Origin: Azadirachta indica | Lineage: Eukaryota > Streptophyta > Magnoliopsida > Sapindales > Meliaceae | Length of the DNA stretch: 64,000 bases | Assembly (NCBI GenBank): GCA_022749755.1 | Contig: JAGQDM010000070.1 | Coordinates: 2,857,792 to 2,921,791, forward strand | Reading direction: 5' to 3' | Part shown: piece by piece, positions 20,778-30,845 of the stretch | How the letters are laid out: each line of letters opens with the position of its first letter | Position numbering within the stretch: the stretch's first letter is position 1 | Translations under genes and position numbers: made by a program | The notes under the pieces: generated by a model | Databases searched by the model: none | Seen by the model: the letters and a program-made list of their open reading frames with translations, nothing else | Told to the model about the DNA's origin: nothing

Positions 20778-21718
20778 AAAAGTTCCATTGAGTTATCACA
20801 ACCGTGCCATCATGGTCGTTTGAAGCCTGGGGGATGTCGTCACCATGATGAAACTGCGGGCATCGCACCGGCGGGCATAGTCGATGCAATCCTTGATCAT
20901 GGAGGGCCAATAGTAACCCAATCTCCGGATTCTGTCTTGAAATTTAGGTCCTTTGATGAGCACAAAAAATGCCGTTATGGGTCTCTTGAATGACCTTCTC
21001 TGCATCTTGGTCCGACAGACACCGCAGGAGCACTCCATCGTAGGATTGGAGATACAATGTTTTCGTTTGAGGATCGTAATGGAACCTCGGAGCACGTCTT
21101 CGGATACTTACCTTTTCGTTCGAGGCATCTGGTAGTATCCCGTATTGGATAAAGTCGATGAAAGGATATCTCCAATCGTCGAATTCCCACTTCGTCAACC
21201 GTTATTCGAACCGAACGTCGATTGCATTCCGCAAGAGCTTCATAAGTGTCTAGCGGTGGTAGGATTCTCCTTTCGAAGACTGTGTGATATTGTTTTGTTG
21301 GGTTCACCGTCTGACGGTGTCATGGAAGCTGCTAACCATGCTAGTGCATCGGCTCGGGCGTTCTTTCCCCTCGGCACATGTTCTATGTTGAAGTACGTGA
21401 ACGCATGTGCCAAACTTTTTTCCTTCCGGTGATAAGGTACAAGGTCGGGCTTTCTCACTTCCTAGACATTGTTCATTTATTTGGTTTACAATAAGGAGGG
21501 AATCGCCCCTGACTTCGAGTCTTCGGATTGCCAACTCCCGAGCCAACTCCATTCCCATAATCAGCGCTTGATACTCCGCAACGTTGTTGGAACACTGTTC
21601 GAGGAGAGCGAACGAATGCGGGAGAAGATGCCCTTCTGGTGTGATGAAAATAATGCCGACACCTGAGGACTTTTCGTCTATTCATTCGGGAGGCACCGTC
21701 AAAGTTCATTTCCCATGG
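20778..21718 (-). mobile_element. Ty3/gypsy RNase H and integrase N-domain remnant, copy 2
   Basis: This is the inverted copy of 15473-16414. The RNase H core motifs NVAEYQALIMGMEL, RGDS and ADALA are readable without the extra T found in U1. A frameshift remains between the NFDGASR block and GVGIIF, and another before the integrase zinc finger. The last zinc ligand is again Arg, not Cys. Confidence 0.8.
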
Positions 21719-22603
21719 GGCTAGGGCTAACATATGCCATGCCAACCCAGGGCGAAGGGAAGCAGGGACAGGCAAGGATGCAGGAATAGATGGTTGTGAA
21801 TAAACCTGTGCACCGGGTAGTAAACTTCACTCGGTCTTTCCGCCTTACAACACTGAGAACAATGAACAGACCTGGCGAATTCATAAAGTCAAGCTGAAAA
21901 AAAAAAAAACGTGATAGACGTGCGTACTCGCGCGCTACGGTTTAAGCCCTTCCCCACCGCCCTTGCCTGCTTAGCGCGCTGTTCTCGCACGCTTAGGGCT
22001 GTTTTCGCGCAGTTTTATCGCTAAATACGTTCAATCAATGTTTTCGTTCAGCTAGTTCCTATGTGTGTATATTATGTAACTCTTCTTCCCCTTCACAAAG
22101 CTTAGCGTCATGGCCTGCCTCCCTTCACCTTCACGTGCAGGAATGGATCTTAGCCAAACGGTGACCGGCTTAGGCGCGGCTTGCGCGAAAGCACTTTGGG
22201 CGCAGGTTCCTCGATCTCTGTTCTTGCTCGTGAAAAGCAGCATCCAATTAAGCCTTGCTTGAGGGCGAAGTGCTTGTCGCTCGTCAAGCTCGTATTGGAT
22301 CTTAGCCCGTCAGGTTACCGACCCTTAGAAGGCCATACTGGACCCCTGCTTTCTCGTGCCAATCTCGCACTTGACTCGAAATACGTACCATAGATCAAGT
22401 AAGATTTTCACTCCTTTAGTCCAGACTAGACTTCCTTTCTGATCTTTATCCTGACAAAACTACTTATCCGTCAATCTCCTATACATGGTTTCTTTGTAGT
22501 ACGCAATTGTTCGATCCAAGACAGGCGACATGACCCTCCATGCTATCGGTCAAGATTCGCTCCATAGACTCCCCATTCATATTGATCTATAGGCCTCCTC
22601 CGT
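21719..22603. other. Spacer (U2)
   Basis: Inverted counterpart of 14586-15472. A poly-A run at 21898-21910 is the variable tract. No gene is recognised. Confidence 0.5.
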
Positions 22604-22748
22604 TCATATCGATTTTGGTTTTTTTTTACCATATTTTGATCTGCCTCTTCTTCGATCCGGAATTCCCAGCAAATCCTTGACTCCTCGAATACGATGTGAT
22701 TTCACACCTGGCGAATCTTTCACTCTACCTCCTCTTATGTTGACCATA
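22604..22748 (-). pseudogene. rps12 3'-end fragment, copy 2
   Basis: Inverted copy of 14440-14585, again with [12 protein letters not shown] and ending KPKSI. The poly-A run before KPKSI is one base pair-triplet compatible, so the fragment stays in frame here (GKKKPKSI). It is a partial duplicate without its own start region. Confidence 0.85.
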
Positions 22749-23935
22749 GGAGTAAATGATTCATACCAATCCGGATGTTCAGGAAGGGCATTGTCGACTA
22801 AAGAGATGGTTCTGTCAGCAGTCGGAGCGACAGTAAGAAGCGGCAGTAGTAGAAGGAAGGAAGGAGCTGTAGATGCCAAGTATAACGGCAGAGGAACAGA
22901 AGCAGTACTCGACCGTAGTTATAGGTCTCCACATCAATTGGTTATTCCCACGGGCGTCAAAAGGAAAAAAGGCTTGAAGCGTCTTGGAAAGAAAGAAAAA
23001 CCACATAACATAGGCTGAAAAGAGAGTTTCGTAGACGCTCGACTAGATAGGGTAAGTGAGGAGAAAGGGTATCGTTCAGAACAGCTCCGATAGGATCACA
23101 AGTAAGGGGAAAAAAACTTTGTTTTTGCCCTCATCGGTCGAAGACAAGCGTAAGCAGCCCTTCCTTTATTTCCTACTTTTCGTTTCACCTCACCTTCACC
23201 TTTTTTTTTGTCCATCCATGGAAAACCAAGACAAAGCAGCTCTTTCCAGGCGACCTGACCTCGTCGTTCTCTGGTGGAACAGAATGCTGCCCGATCAGAC
23301 CACCCAAGTCTTGCGCACACGACTCGTCTTAATAGTCTTTGTTTAATAACAACTGCGTGCGTACATATGAGTGACTGCTGCTCAATGTTCTATATTTCAT
23401 GCTATTGGCATACATATTAACATAAAGGCAGCCTCCTTAGTTAGCTCATGAATCAACATATGAACTATTGCGTTACGCTAAGTGGTCGCAAAGTAATTAG
23501 GCGGCTGATTGCCATTGCTTTTGCTTGTCGGCCCCTCCCGTTCCCTCCTAGTTCCGATTGCTTTCTGCAACTACCATCTACTGGCTTCCTCTATTACCAC
23601 ATCTTGTACTTGCTTGTATGAGTCTAAAGGAGGAATAGCTGCGGGGGAAACGAAGAAAGAAATCTCTTTCGTTTTTTTTTTTTTTTTTATTAGACTAGAC
23701 TAAGTTCATTAACAAAGCGTTCAAGTGGGCGTCTTTGCTTCAGCGGGGGGATGGAATATTATAAACATAATAAGATACCTTAGCTTACTCCGGAAAATGC
23801 CACTCGCCTTTTGTTTTGGCTAAAGAATCTATCATTGAATTCACCAGCTCCGGCTGAATGAAGGGGGAGGAAGCGAGTTCACCTCAAGAATGAACAATTG
23901 AATAAAGGAGGGTTGTATCAGAATATTTTACGTCT
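22749..23935. other. Spacer (U2)
   Basis: Inverted counterpart of 13261-14439. It contains a poly-T run near 23671-23688 that is much longer than in the other copies. No gene is recognised. Confidence 0.5.
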
Positions 23936-24055
23936 TCAATCCCTAATCTGGCAAGTCTTTTCCAAGGGTGTGTACTTATTTTCATAGTCAATCAGAGTTT
24001 TGCTAATGTAGTACATAGCATACTGATGAATCAACCGTGGAGATCCTAGAACTAA
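23936..24055 (-). mobile_element. Ty3/gypsy reverse transcriptase tail fragment, copy 2
   Basis: Inverted copy of 13141-13260 with the same block, YYISKTLIDYENKYTPLEKT. Without the GATC duplication of U1 the frame extends upstream to 24127 (63 codons, TTG start), but the added residues are not RT-like. Confidence 0.65.
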
Positions 24056-24910
24056 TAAGCAAATCCAGATTCTTGGTGTATTCAGGGAAAAGATCGATCC
24101 TAGCATTGACCCGGCCGGGGCAAGCAAAAGGTCTACCTATTACGAAACCAATTCTTACGAGCAAGAGGAACTATCTCTTCTGTACGTGTCGTCCGAAACC
24201 TTAACCACGAATCTCTACTTTGAGGTGAGGTGCAAAATCTTTTTCTTTTATGGACCTTACGTAATAGGCCTTCACGATGAACAAACGATATGTTCCACCC
24301 TCCCACCTTCTTGGCATTTCCATATTGGATCGCTCGACCGTGTACATTCCCCGGAGATCGTGCGTGAGACTCACTATGTACAAATGAAACTATCCTTCCC
24401 ACCCCGGCCTAACTCAGATATTGATTGGTTGCAGAGAGTCCGTGTGTGCCGCAGCAAATAGTGGAACGTGTGGAACCGCTCCCCTTCCGGCGTTCTGTCC
24501 TCAACCTTGAAAGCAACATCTTCAGTGAATGTTGTGACTATGTATATAAGATAAGAGAGAACTCGACCTCCCTCCCCCCGGTTCAAAAATGGCTTTGTTT
24601 TTCTTGCTCGGGTGCCCCCTAAAAAATTCTAGATAATTTAAAGCGGGCTTTAGTCTGAAGGAAGACAAGGCAAACTTAGTTCTATAAGTTTGGTCCGAGA
24701 ATGAATGAAAAAGATTGGCTCTCGATATGGCTAGAACTAGATGTCGGCCGAGCTCTACTCTAATCTAAAGGTTGAGTACTTTTTAGCTCTCTTCCGGTTG
24801 TGGGAACGCCCTACTATAACTATAGATAGGCGATCGACCGTTCCGATCGCGAGAGAAAGGTCAATGCATAAAAGATAGAACCGGCCTTTTTTATATTATT
24901 TAAGCTAGCT
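24056..24910. other. Spacer between RT fragment and tandem repeat (U2)
   Basis: Inverted counterpart of 12285-13140. Open frames are present on both strands but none is recognised. Confidence 0.5.
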
Positions 24911-25007
24911 CTTCAATCCTGATGTTGTCACACCAGCTTCTTCAATCCTGATGTTGTCACACCAGCTTCTTCAATCCTGATGTTGTCACACCAGCTTCTT
25001 CAATCCT
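24911..25007. repeat. 29-bp tandem repeat, 3.3 units, copy 2
   Basis: Inverted copy of 12188-12284: three perfect 29-bp units plus a 10-bp partial unit. Confidence 0.92.
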
Positions 25008-27810
25008 TTATTTGATTGAGATCTCCCCGGGTTCAAACGATCCGACAAGGCGGGTCTTCTGTTCTTTACTTTACCCTTCGTTCCAAGCCCCTGGCTAGTA
25101 AAGAACTAATTCCTGCGGTACTTATTCCTAGATATGGATACCAACCCCACTATTGAGTTAGAACCTACGATCCTCAAAACCTGATTAAGAGATCTCGATC
25201 CGGGGCGAATAGCGAAGCACAGGCCCCCTCTCTATAAAAAAAAATTAAAAGATGTGGGAAAGGTTGCTGAGATCGATACGCCTAATCAGAGACGTAGACG
25301 GCGTTCCGAGCTGTACGAACTGAACCAGCTCGAAGTCAACCAATCGGAGAGGAGAGAGCTGTAGCTAGCTGTGTGCTCAACCGTATTATACACTTACTTG
25401 GCCAAAATCCTCCTTTCCTTGATCCTGGACATGGCCTGCATGGACACTCCGAAGCAATGGGAACAACTACGAACCCCCTACCTATATAACTGAGACAGCG
25501 GGGAAGATAGCGAGAGAGGGGCAGATAACGGAACACGGGGGAGTGCTGAAATGATGCGCATCTATCCCCTACATGCGTTTGAGACGGCGGCCCCCGCGCG
25601 GATACGACGATTGAAACGGACCAACAATATGTAAATGTGCCGGCAGATACCGGGCAGATGCCGCCCGGGCAGGATAATGAATTCTTCCCCGATTACCTAA
25701 TACGGAGGGATGACTTTGGTTTGAATTCCATTCCTTAAACGCGGTTGTTTAAAAATCAATCTTGAAACGGAAACTGGGGTGGGCTTACGCCTATCAATGC
25801 CCGCTTCATTTGAAAGCCCCTATCAATCTTTCATTTGGGTTGGTTGGGCAGAGTAGATAGCCTACATGGTAAAATAAATTAGCCCAATAAAGGTGGTGAT
25901 ATTTATTAGTAACCTACATTGAAACCTATCAAGGTTGTGATTGATAGATAAAAGGATAAGAGTTCGGCTTAATAATACGTATTTCTATAAGAGACGTGAT
26001 AGTCTTGGGACATATAGAACAGAACAAAAGGTGGTGTTGGGATTCAAACTTAACAACCAGCCATCTCACCCTTCAATCATTTCTTTTGAGTCTCTCCTTT
26101 GCGCCAGTTGCAGAACCTTAGAGGGTGAATAAGATCAAGATCTTGAGATTGCTAACACCGACCGACTGAATTGCTGAGAATGACCTTCGAGTCCCTAGCA
26201 AGCTTTCTGGATGAACTTCCAGCTTAGATGGCTGGAGATGGCAAGGCAGCATGAGAGCCAGGTATGTAATATTGCTATTACTTTACTGAATAGGAACCGA
26301 GGGTCGGTAAGGAGAAGCGGATGGATGCTTCTGATTATCGCTGGAGATGCTCACCGAACCACCGGTGGAAGGTCGAATCATCATATATATAGAATCCAAT
26401 ATCGCCGGAGGCGGTCTTGGAGAAAGAGTTCATTCTCGCTTTCATACCGCCCGTTCGAAGAAAGACATGGAAAAGCATAATAACAATACTTTCCTCGATC
26501 GAACCGTTCTTCAGTACCCGAGCATTTGGAAGGCATCCATTCTCGTGCTTTGCTCCTATCCTCTTTCGACACCCAGCCCTTCTTTCAGTTCAATCAATCC
26601 AACCGCATCCTTGCATTCTTCTCTTTGGTTCCAGCCCCTTGCATCGTAGCCTCTCACTGCCTCTGCTTGTTTGCTTCTTCTGGGAACTTCGGTTGCTAGC
26701 GGTCCCATCCATCGGTTTCAGTAGGAGGTGGGATCCGATCCTATCATTCACTTCCCAGCAATCAATGCAAGTAGATCTCTGTGAGTGTCCTTCCCATCCT
26801 TTCTCCCGTCGTTCCATCTCAGTCTGTCAACACCCAATCGACCTCCTTCTTTCAGTTGCAGCCTGTTGCTCTGTCTTTGGATTCATCTACGAGCAGAATA
26901 TGGATTGCCAGTAGCGAAGTAGGAGATGGAAACATGGGAAGTGCAGTCTTAGGTAGGGGTTTGAATATCGACTTGGTGAGCTACCGTCCTTCTTTCTCTC
27001 AATCGCTTGTCTCCGGCAGGTGGGTTCAATCAGTTAAATCCCAGCCAAGATTCATGTGATCGGTTGATCATTCTACGTCTTTCTTTCCGATCCGTTGCTT
27101 CCAGCTTCACCCTGTGATCTAACTGCAAGTGTAGCCATCCTGGCTCCGAAGCTTTCTAAGACTCCCTTGAGTTCCTAAGGTAGCCAGTGCTTCAGTAAAC
27201 GCTGGTTCTTTCTCCCTTAGCTCCGCACTCTTACAACCAAGCACAAGCACCGGAACCAGTAAACAACCAATTGGCTCGTCAATGGCTAAGTAAATGGCGC
27301 TCGAACCCTCCATCCTCTATCTCTTTTCTAGTCCCTCGATATCTGACCCGTCAACCTTCCCATCTCCTCTCTACTTACGCATCTTCAATCAAATCATGAT
27401 CCCATCTCGATCAATTTCGCATTGATCAGGGTGGGCGTTTCCATCCATTTCTATAAAGCAAAGGGGAAGCTCGCAGAGCTTTCTCTCCTAGTTAGAAGGG
27501 AGACGGGGCTTTTATCCCAAACATCTCCTTACTGCACGCACAAACAAAAAACAAAAAAAAGCCGCACCCCCCCCCCCCTAGATAGGGAAAATGTTGGCCT
27601 TATACCTTTAAGGAATATAAAAAGTATAATATACAAAGGGCGCTCCAGCGCTGTACTAATAGAATATCTTGGAAAGGGGCTTGAAAGCTGCTTACATTAA
27701 GGAAAGGAGGGAGGGCTTTTTTTTATAGATTAAGAGGTGAGTAAGGAGGGGTTTGCTTGCTTGCTGGCTAGTGAGTGCAATCAACGAAGAATTCCTTCTA
27801 CTTAGCTTAC
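25008..27810. other. Long gene-poor spacer (U2)
   Basis: Inverted counterpart of 9384-12187. The 240-codon open frame of U1 is here split into overlapping shorter frames (26211-26480, 26417-26914), which argues against a real gene. A C run at 27570-27579 is length-variable. Confidence 0.55.
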
Positions 27811-27835
27811 AAAGCTAGCTTAGTAAGCTAGCTTT
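27811..27835. repeat. Perfect inverted repeat, 11-bp arms and 3-nt loop, copy 2
   Basis: Same hairpin as 9359-9383, with AAAGCTAGCTT arms. Confidence 0.75.
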
Positions 27836-28184
27836 TACAGCTAAGGTTCTCCGGGCACTACGGTAGGACGTGGATCGATCATGACGAGAATGGACTTGGA
27901 CTTCTCCGTAATGTAATAGAAGAGTAACGGTCCAAGTTCCCCGGGCTTTCTCCCTTCTCGACCAGACGAAGGAGATATGAATTCAATTCAGGCGGCGTGT
28001 AAGGGCTTGGCTTGACCCTGTCTTCTCTCCTGGTCGGGTCGGGGGCGAAGACTGACAAAGTTCATCATTCAGTGGTGGGGGTCTTCATAGAAAGGAAGGC
28101 CTCGCCCAAGGAGTGGCAGATTTGGATGGCTTGGATGCTGGGCGGATCTGGATAGAGTCTCGCTCATAGATAGAGGAAGAGTAC

Positions 28185-28198
28185 GCGCGCTAGCGCGC
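28185..28198. repeat. Perfect 14-bp GC palindrome, copy 2
   Basis: GCGCGCTAGCGCGC, 67 bp upstream of trnS. Confidence 0.8.
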
Positions 28199-28265
28199 TA
28201 CGGCTTTCGAAGTTGATCGGATCAGATAGCCCTTTGGGCGCACATAAAATTCCGATCAACAACTT

Positions 28266-28353
28266 GGAGGGATGGCTGAGTGGCTTAAGGCATTGGTTTG
28301 CTAAATCGACATACAAGAAGATTGTATCATGGGTTCGAATCCCATTTCCTCCG
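28266..28353 (+). tRNA. trnS(GCU): tRNA-Ser (GCU), copy 2
   Basis: 88 nt, with acceptor GGAGGGA paired to TTCCTCC and discriminator G. The anticodon is GCT, and the long variable arm is stemmed. It has the same sequence as the other two copies and opens the gene cluster trnS-trnF-ORF-nad3-rps12. Confidence 0.96.
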
Positions 28354-28725
28354 GCACGGAAGTTGAACGGGCGGCGAAATTACGTGAGAGAAAGAAAAAG
28401 AACCTCTTGGTGGAGTCCCCCGGAGGACAGAATTACTTAGTGACTAGAAGAAAAAAAAAAGGTTGCGCGTTGTTTTTTTTTGTTTGACCGGCCTATCTTC
28501 TTTTCTTTCTATAAGCAAGCTCCCTCCGGCCGTCCAGGGAAGGGACTGGACGGCTCTCGGTTCTTGAGCATGTTGGGAGATTAGGCGGCAGTTAAAAGAG
28601 CTGCTCGAAAGCTTGACCTTGACGAACAAGCGAAAAAAATAGAAAGATATAGGATAGGGCTTTTTTCCCTTACTAGTCAACAAGTAGGGCGCTATTCGAT
28701 GAAGAAAACAGACTTTAGGAAAGTG

Positions 28726-28799
28726 GTTCAGGTAGCTCAGTTGGTTAGAGCAAAGGACTGAAAATCCTTGTGTCAGTGGTTCGAATCCACTTCTAAGCG
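28726..28799 (+). tRNA. trnF(GAA): tRNA-Phe (GAA), copy 2
   Basis: 74-nt cloverleaf, GTTCAGG...CTTCTAAGCG, with GAA anticodon. Native mitochondrial type. It lies 372 nt after trnS and 235 nt before the ATG of the split ORF. Confidence 0.96.
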
Positions 28800-29034
28800 T
28801 GTGAAGGGTCGCCGTAGGTGAGGTAGCCGTAGGGGAACTATAGATCCGGTGGTTCGCAGAGTTAGAGTTAGAGTTGGAGATGGCATTGCACGTGCACGTT
28901 TTATTTTATGGCTTGAACGAGATCATTAGTGCAAAGAAGGACCAACGACGATAGAGGATAAGAGAAGGAGGAGTAGGAGGAGTCAGTCGTCAGTCTCTCT
29001 TGTCTTGGGAGCAGAAAAGAATGAAGCAAAGCAA

Positions 29035-29739
29035 ATGATTGTTAACGTAGGTATTTTATTCCTCACAATTGCTCCAGTACCTGTAGAAGAAGTGCCAAGC
29101 GAGCCATGGCATTTCGATTGCGTAGCAGACCTTTGGGACATTCTTACTTTATCTTTCGCTTTCGCCCCCCTAATCGTTCTAGTGTTAGGGGGTTTGTTCT
29201 TCCATTTAAAAAGGATGATTTCGAAAGAACTAGAACTTTTTCATGCCAGTTCTTTCGAAAGGACCCTCTTCTTTTTTTTCAGTATCCTTCTAATTGTCCA
29301 TTTTAGCGCCACTGTAGCAGCCTGCGACGGGAGAAGCAATTCTCCAGCAGTCTATTTTCATTCTTCTTCTCCGGAAGTTCCACCGGAAACCGGCGGCATG
29401 CCCCAAGGCGGACCCGAGGAAGCAAAGCAACCAAGGTCCTAGCCGGAAATTCCGCGGCTAGACCAAGCTTTGGTAAACGATCGGCAACGTTTACTGGAGT
29501 TGCTACAGCAATTTTCTATTTATTATCTGGGTCGTACCGGGATAAGGGACTTGGCCGAATTCCAAAGCCGGTTAGAAAGGGCCGTTCCGATAGAAAGAAA
29601 TAAAGAAGCTGCTTTGGTCTTCGATGGCTATGATAGAGATCGAATCAGGGGGCGAATGAGCGAAATAAGGTGCGTCAGCTCTTTACCCACCCCACTAGGA
29701 TGCTCCTTCTGTCGGAACATACCCTTGACCGATATTTGA
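29035..29739 (+). pseudogene. Membrane ORF split by a single in-frame TAG, copy 2 (best copy)
   Basis: From the ATG at 29035 the frame runs 135 codons to a TAG at 29440-29442, then continues in the same frame for 98 more codons to a stop at 29739. The first half begins MIVNVGILFLTIAP and has hydrophobic segments near residues 37-60 and 82-100. It then becomes Pro/Ser/Gly-rich (EVPPETGGMPQGGPEE). The second half is soluble and charged (QALVNDRQRLLELLQQF, ending FCRNIPLTDI). The opening vaguely recalls the cox2 N-terminus (MIV, LFLTIAP, EPW), but the rest does not match. A TTG 30 nt upstream could also start it. The stop is present in all three copies. It may be a broken gene or two separate ORFs. 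I do not recognise the product. Confidence 0.45.
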
Positions 29740-29924
29740 ATGAGATCCAAACGAATGGAACTAGGGAGAGCGTTCCCTATATGCGGGTAGTACGCGCCAT
29801 TCGTTCTGGGGATCTTCTTCTTTAACTTATTAAAGAAAGTCAAAGCTCTCGGGGAAGCATGAAAGTGGTGGTGAGGGGGAGGGGGTAGTTTTTTTTTGAT
29901 ATTGATTTTTTTTTTTCGGTATGG

Positions 29925-29944
29925 CGCTCCGCGAGCAAGGAGCG
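29925..29944 (+). promoter_or_regulatory. Hairpin upstream of nad3, copy 2
   Basis: CGCTCC/GGAGCG stem with an 8-nt loop, ending 28 nt before the nad3 ATG. It follows two T-rich runs whose lengths vary between copies. Confidence 0.35.
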
Positions 29945-29972
29945 AGAAAGAAGCTAAAGCTCCCCTCTTGTG

Positions 29973-30329
29973 ATGTTAGAATTTGCACCGATTTTGATCT
30001 ATTTAGTGATTAGTCTGCTAGTTTCTTTGATCTTAGTCGGTCTTCCTTTTTTATTTTCTTCTAATAGTTCGACCTATCCAGAAAAATTGTCGGCCTACGA
30101 ATGTGGTTTCGATCCTTTCGGTGATGCCAGAAGTCGTTTCGATATACGATTTTATCTTGTTTCAATTTTATTTATTATCTTTGATCTGGAAGTAACCTTT
30201 TTCTTTCCTTGGGCAGTATCTCTCAACAAGATTGATCTGTTTGGATTTTGGTCCATGATGGTCTTTTTATTGATTTTGACGATTGGATTTCTCTATGAAT
30301 GGAAAAGGGGTGCTTTGGATTGGGAGTAA
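29973..30329 (+). CDS. nad3: NADH dehydrogenase subunit 3, intact copy
   Basis: The protein has 118 residues, the usual plant length. It is a complex I membrane-arm subunit in the inner mitochondrial membrane. The ATG at 29973 ([10 protein letters not shown]) is chosen; the GTG just before it is in frame but not needed. Three hydrophobic spans lie near residues 6-28, 57-78 and 86-107. The loop [16 protein letters not shown] holds the conserved cysteine. The C-terminus reads [11 protein letters not shown]. Leu and Trp there, and Phe/Leu at several membrane positions, are residues plants commonly create by C-to-U editing, so this gene looks already edited in DNA. It is followed after 49 nt by rps12. 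Confidence 0.97.
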   Translation: MLEFAPILIYLVISLLVSLILVGLPFLFSSNSSTYPEKLSAYECGFDPFGDARSRFDIRFYLVSILFIIFDLEVTFFFPWAVSLNKIDLFGFWSMMVFLLILTIGFLYEWKRGALDWE

Positions 30330-30378
30330 TCAATATTGGATAGGGCAAAAATCGGGGGGAAGGACAAAGGAAAGAGCG

Positions 30379-30756
30379 ATGCCTACATTAAATCAATTGA
30401 TTCGTCATGGTAGAGAAGAAAAACGGCGCACGGACCGTACTCGAGCTTTGGATCAATGTCCCCAGAAGCAAGGAGTATGCCTGCGTGTTTCAACGAGAAC
30501 ACCGAAAAAACCTAATTCAGCTCTACGTAAGATAGCCAAAGTACGGTTGAGCAATCGACATGATATATTTGCTTACATTCCGGGCGAAGGTCATAATTTG
30601 CAGGAGCATTCTATGGTCTTAATAAGAGGAGGTAGAGTGAAAGATTTGCCAGGTGTGAAATTCCATTGTATTCGAGGAGTCAAGGATTTGCTGGGAATTC
30701 CGGATCGAAGAAGAGGCAGATCAAAATATGGTGCAGAAAAACCAAAATCGATATGA
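30379..30756 (+). CDS. rps12: Ribosomal protein S12, copy 2 (intact)
   Basis: 125 residues, MPTLNQ to KPKSI, the normal length. Conserved S12 blocks run in order: [37 protein letters not shown] and [14 protein letters not shown]. The codons for Leu in NSALRK, Tyr in AYIPG, Leu in HNLQEH and Leu in KDLPG already encode the residues conserved across all S12 proteins. In most flowering plants several of these are made by C-to-U editing. It is co-oriented with nad3 and separated from it by 49 nt, and is expected to be co-transcribed. Confidence 0.97.
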   Translation: MPTLNQLIRHGREEKRRTDRTRALDQCPQKQGVCLRVSTRTPKKPNSALRKIAKVRLSNRHDIFAYIPGEGHNLQEHSMVLIRGGRVKDLPGVKFHCIRGVKDLLGIPDRRRGRSKYGAEKPKSI

Positions 30757-30828
30757 ATGGAAGATGCCTCTTGAACTTGTTTTTTCGGTCAGTCGAGAAA
30801 CCAACGCCCAATAGAGCTTAGCCATGTG

Positions 30829-30845
30829 TAGACCGAAATGGTCTA
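30829..30845 (+). promoter_or_regulatory. Hairpin downstream of rps12, copy 2
   Basis: TAGACC, loop GAAAT, GGTCTA; 72 nt after the rps12 stop. Possible transcript-end structure. Confidence 0.35.
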
